Part shown: positions 4,157 through 6,253 of the stretch, one piece after another
Position numbering within the stretch: position 1 is the stretch's first letter
Layout: each line of letters begins with the position of its first letter
Source of the DNA: an uncultured Azospirillum sp.
GTDB lineage: Bacteria; Pseudomonadota; Alphaproteobacteria; Azospirillales; Azospirillaceae
Direction of reading: 5' to 3'
Length of the DNA stretch: 6,253 nt
Assembly (NCBI RefSeq): GCF_946480385.1
Contig: NZ_CAMLJP010000180.1
Span: 1-6,253, forward strand
Translations under genes and position numbers: made by a program
The notes under the pieces: model-generated
What the model was told of the DNA's origin: nothing
Databases searched by the model: none
What the model saw: only the letters and a program-made list of their open reading frames with translations

Positions 4157-6253
4157 TCAGTTCATGCGGCGATCCGGCAGGTCCAGGATGAAGTCGCCGC
4201 CTTCGTCGTAACCGGCGGTGCGGATCACGCCATATTGCGGCGTCTGCGGTGCCTCGCTGGTCACGTCGGCGCGGACCTCCTGGTAGAGCGCGTAGCCGTT
4301 GCTGTCCTTCGGCAGGGCCATCACCCGCTTCTTCAGAGCCACCGCGAAGGGGGAATTCACCTCGCCGTCGGCGACCGGCTCGTCGCCGCCCGACGACAGG
4401 GCCATGACGGAGCGGCGCTGGCGGATCTCCTGCTCGTTGGCGAGGCGGCTGGCGTCGATCTTCTGTTCCTTGGTGAAGGCGCCGGAATAGCAGCTGTCCG
4501 ACACCACCATCACATGCTTGGCCGGCATGCGGCTGAGGAAGCGGCCGATGTCGTTGTTGGACACCCAGTTGCGGGCGCTGGTCGTCTCCGCATCGGCCGG
4601 CAGCCAGTAGCCGGTGCCGGTCTCCGCCAGTTCGTAGCCGTGGCCGGCGTAATAGACCATCACCTGATCCTGCTCGCCGACCTCGCGGCCGAGCTTGCGC
4701 AGGGCCTCACCGATCTGCGCCTTGGTCGGGTTGCGCAGGGTCCGCGTCTCGTAGCCGAGATGATCGTTCAGCGCCTGCGCCACCGCCTTGATGTCGGCCT
4801 CGGGCGTGGCGAGCGTCGGGATGGCGCTGTCGCGGTAGCTGTCGACCGCGATCATCAGGGCGATCTTGCGCGGCTTCGGCGGGGCGGCGGGATCGGGGGC
4901 GGCGGTGGCGCTGTCGATGGCGATGCGCTGCTCGGTCGTCTTGCCGGCCTCGTCGGTCATGGTCAGGGTGGCTTCGGTCGCCCCCGGCTCCACCGGGATG
5001 CTGGTGCGGAACTGGCCCTTCTCGTCGATGAAGACCCAGCGGCCGTTCACCCGCGCCTCCGCCAGATTGGCGCTGTCGGCAACGATGCCGCGCAGGGTCA
5101 TGCTGCCGCCGCGGGTGCGGCCGCCGCGCGCCTGCTGCAGGCTGGGCGGGGCCGAGGAGGCGGTCGGCCGGCCGAACATGTCCGCCGCCCGCGGGTTCGC
5201 CACCAACTGCCGCAGCGCACCGGAGAAAGCCTGGGTGCGCTGCTCGCGCTCCACCCGCTGCACCATGGCGAGGTAGGTGCGGGCGACCTGGGGCGGCAGG
5301 TTGGCCTGGGTCACCGCGGCGCGCACCTGGGCATAGCCGCCGGACTGGCCGGACGCGCTGTTCTGCAGGATGCCGCCGACGCGCACCGCCACCGGATCGT
5401 TGCTGGCGGTCAGGCCGCCGATCAGGGTGGGGACGGGAACGCTGGCCAGCACCGCGCGCTGTTCCGGCAGCGAGAGGCTGCCGGTCGAAAGGCTCGTCAC
5501 CGCCTGGACCATGCCGCCGCTGCCGGCCGCCTGGATGAGGCTGCTGGCCGCCGCCTGCACTTGCGGCGCGGCGAGAAGCTGCGGCCCCGGCTGCGACAGG
5601 GTGGCGCCGGAGGTATAGGCCTGCGTCGCCTCCGCCGTGAAGGTGACGGAGCGTCCGGACGGCAGCACCACCGTCGCCGGTGCGGGCGGCGGTGGTGGAG
5701 GGGGCGGCGGAGAGGTCGGGCCGTTGCCGGCCTGCTGGGTGCCGTCGGAGGTCTGGCCGCCCTGCCCGGTCCCTTGACCTGTTCCCTGCCCTGCCCCCTG
5801 CTCCAACCCGGCCAGGAAGGTCTGCGGGGTGGTCGCGGTGGTCGGGGAGCCGATCGATGGGTTGGCCGATTGGGTGGCCGATGGGCCGGTTGTGACAGTG
5901 GGGTTGGTGCCGGCGGTCGTCGTCCCCGTTGGGTTGGCTGCGATCTGTGCCACCGTCTGCAGCACCGTCTGCACGGAACTGCTGCCGGTCGTGGTGGACC
6001 GTGTGGTCGACGATGATGTCGTGTCGGTCGTTCCGGTGCCGCCGGTGTCCGTTCCGCCGGTGTTCGTCCCAGACGTGTCGGTGCCGGTGGTCGGCGTGCC
6101 GGTTCCGTCTCCGCTGTCAGGGGCGGGGGTGGTCGGCGTGGTCGGCGTCGTGGGCGTCGTGGGCGTGGTCGGGGTCGTCGGAGTGGTCGGTGTCGTCGGG
6201 TCGTCCGTAACCGGGGGCGTCACTGGCGGCGGAGGAGGGGGCGGCGGCGGCGG
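4157..6253 (-). CDS. caspase-like (peptidase C14 / orthocaspase) protein with repetitive P/T-rich region, 5' end outside window
   Basis: The frame is open to the right edge; the codons before the GTG at 6223 encode ten prolines, so that GTG is not the real start. Residue numbers below count from it. Residues 1-180 are low complexity: eight TTP repeats (10-33), a G/T/D/S-rich stretch, a GQGTGQ-type stretch (142-156) and a run of nine prolines (172-180). Residues 185-350 are Ala/Gln-rich and unrecognised. Residues 376-437 resemble a bacterial Ig-like domain (RVNGRWVFIDEKGQFRTSIP). The caspase p20-like domain begins at KIALMIAVDSY (453), with catalytic His528 in YYAGHGYE and Cys578 in SDSCYSG. 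SSGGDEPVADG (610-620) also fits caspase-like proteins. The catalytic pair is intact, so a cysteine peptidase is likely. Bacterial relatives usually favour basic P1 residues, but that cannot be tested here. A signal peptide or another N-terminal domain may lie outside the window. Substrate and role are unknown. Confidence 0.92.
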   Translation of the reverse strand, partial: PPPPPPPPPPVTPPVTDDPTTPTTPTTPTTPTTPTTPTTPTTPAPDSGDGTGTPTTGTDTSGTNTGGTDTGGTGTTDTTSSSTTRSTTTGSSSVQTVLQTVAQIAANPTGTTTAGTNPTVTTGPSATQSANPSIGSPTTATTPQTFLAGLEQGAGQGTGQGTGQGGQTSDGTQQAGNGPTSPPPPPPPPPAPATVVLPSGRSVTFTAEATQAYTSGATLSQPGPQLLAAPQVQAAASSLIQAAGSGGMVQAVTSLSTGSLSLPEQRAVLASVPVPTLIGGLTASNDPVAVRVGGILQNSASGQSGGYAQVRAAVTQANLPPQVARTYLAMVQRVEREQRTQAFSGALRQLVANPRAADMFGRPTASSAPPSLQQARGGRTRGGSMTLRGIVADSANLAEARVNGRWVFIDEKGQFRTSIPVEPGATEATLTMTDEAGKTTEQRIAIDSATAAPDPAAPPKPRKIALMIAVDSYRDSAIPTLATPEADIKAVAQALNDHLGYETRTLRNPTKAQIGEALRKLGREVGEQDQVMVYYAGHGYELAETGTGYWLPADAETTSARNWVSNNDIGRFLSRMPAKHVMVVSDSCYSGAFTKEQKIDASRLANEQEIRQRRSVMALSSGGDEPVADGEVNSPFAVALKKRVMALPKDSNGYALYQEVRADVTSEAPQTPQYGVIRTAGYDEGGDFILDLPDRRMN
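6128..6199. repeat. in-frame tandem 9-bp repeat encoding eight Thr-Thr-Pro units
   Basis: Eight consecutive 9-bp units in the caspase-like gene each encode Thr-Thr-Pro. Units differ at silent third positions (ACC, ACG, ACT, ACA for Thr; CCG and CCC for Pro), so the protein repeat is conserved while the DNA has drifted. Because the unit is a multiple of three, gain or loss of copies would change linker length without a frameshift. Confidence 0.85.
6224..6253. repeat. polyproline-encoding tract at the window edge
   Basis: On the minus strand bases 6253-6224 read as ten proline codons (CCG, CCC, CCT and CCA), in frame with the caspase-like protein. This shows that the coding region extends beyond the window, and it matches a second run of nine prolines encoded around 5682-5710. 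Such runs usually need elongation factor P for efficient translation. Confidence 0.85.

Noticed and set aside
4022..6016. Plus-strand open frame of 664 codons over the caspase-like gene
   Set aside because: It is antisense to a clearly coding caspase-like gene, starts inside the palindromic repeat and has shadow-like composition.

Overview
This window comes from a GC-rich alphaproteobacterial-type chromosome. The strong G/C preference at third codon positions, the hmgA sequence and the CCCTCTCCCG-type intergenic repeat suggest a Rhodospirillales organism such as Azospirillum, but that assignment is inference. Every gene I can support lies on the minus strand, so the window reads right to left. 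The many long plus-strand open frames are antisense shadows of these genes.

Layout in the direction of transcription: (1) 6253-4157, the C-terminal part of a large caspase-like (peptidase C14 / orthocaspase) protein. It has a Pro/Thr/Gly-rich repetitive N-terminal region, an Ig-like segment and an intact His/Cys caspase dyad; its start lies beyond the right edge. (2) 4141-3989, a 153-bp imperfect palindrome made of GC-rich repeat units, starting 15 bp after the caspase stop codon. (3) 3972-3944, a putative promoter with a perfect 8-4-8 inverted repeat in its spacer, the likely operator for the next gene. (4) 3879-2575, hmgA, homogentisate 1,2-dioxygenase, complete and with all expected active-site residues. 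(5) 2445-1909, a small class I SAM-dependent methyltransferase whose start is set by a strong Shine-Dalgarno. (6) 1894-1784, a candidate 36-codon small ORF whose stop overlaps the next start (TGATG). (7) 1784 to the left edge, an ABC exporter with fused membrane and nucleotide-binding domains, cut by the window edge. Its nucleotide-binding domain has lost the Walker A lysine and the Q-loop glutamine and carries a long insertion.

Functionally there are three units. hmgA catalyses ring opening in tyrosine/phenylalanine catabolism and appears to have its own repressible promoter. The methyltransferase, small ORF and ABC exporter look like one tightly packed transcription unit. The caspase-like gene is separated from hmgA by the palindromic repeat. 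The items most worth following up are the degenerate exporter linked to a methyltransferase through a coupled mini-ORF, the hmgA operator, and the repeat-rich caspase protein.
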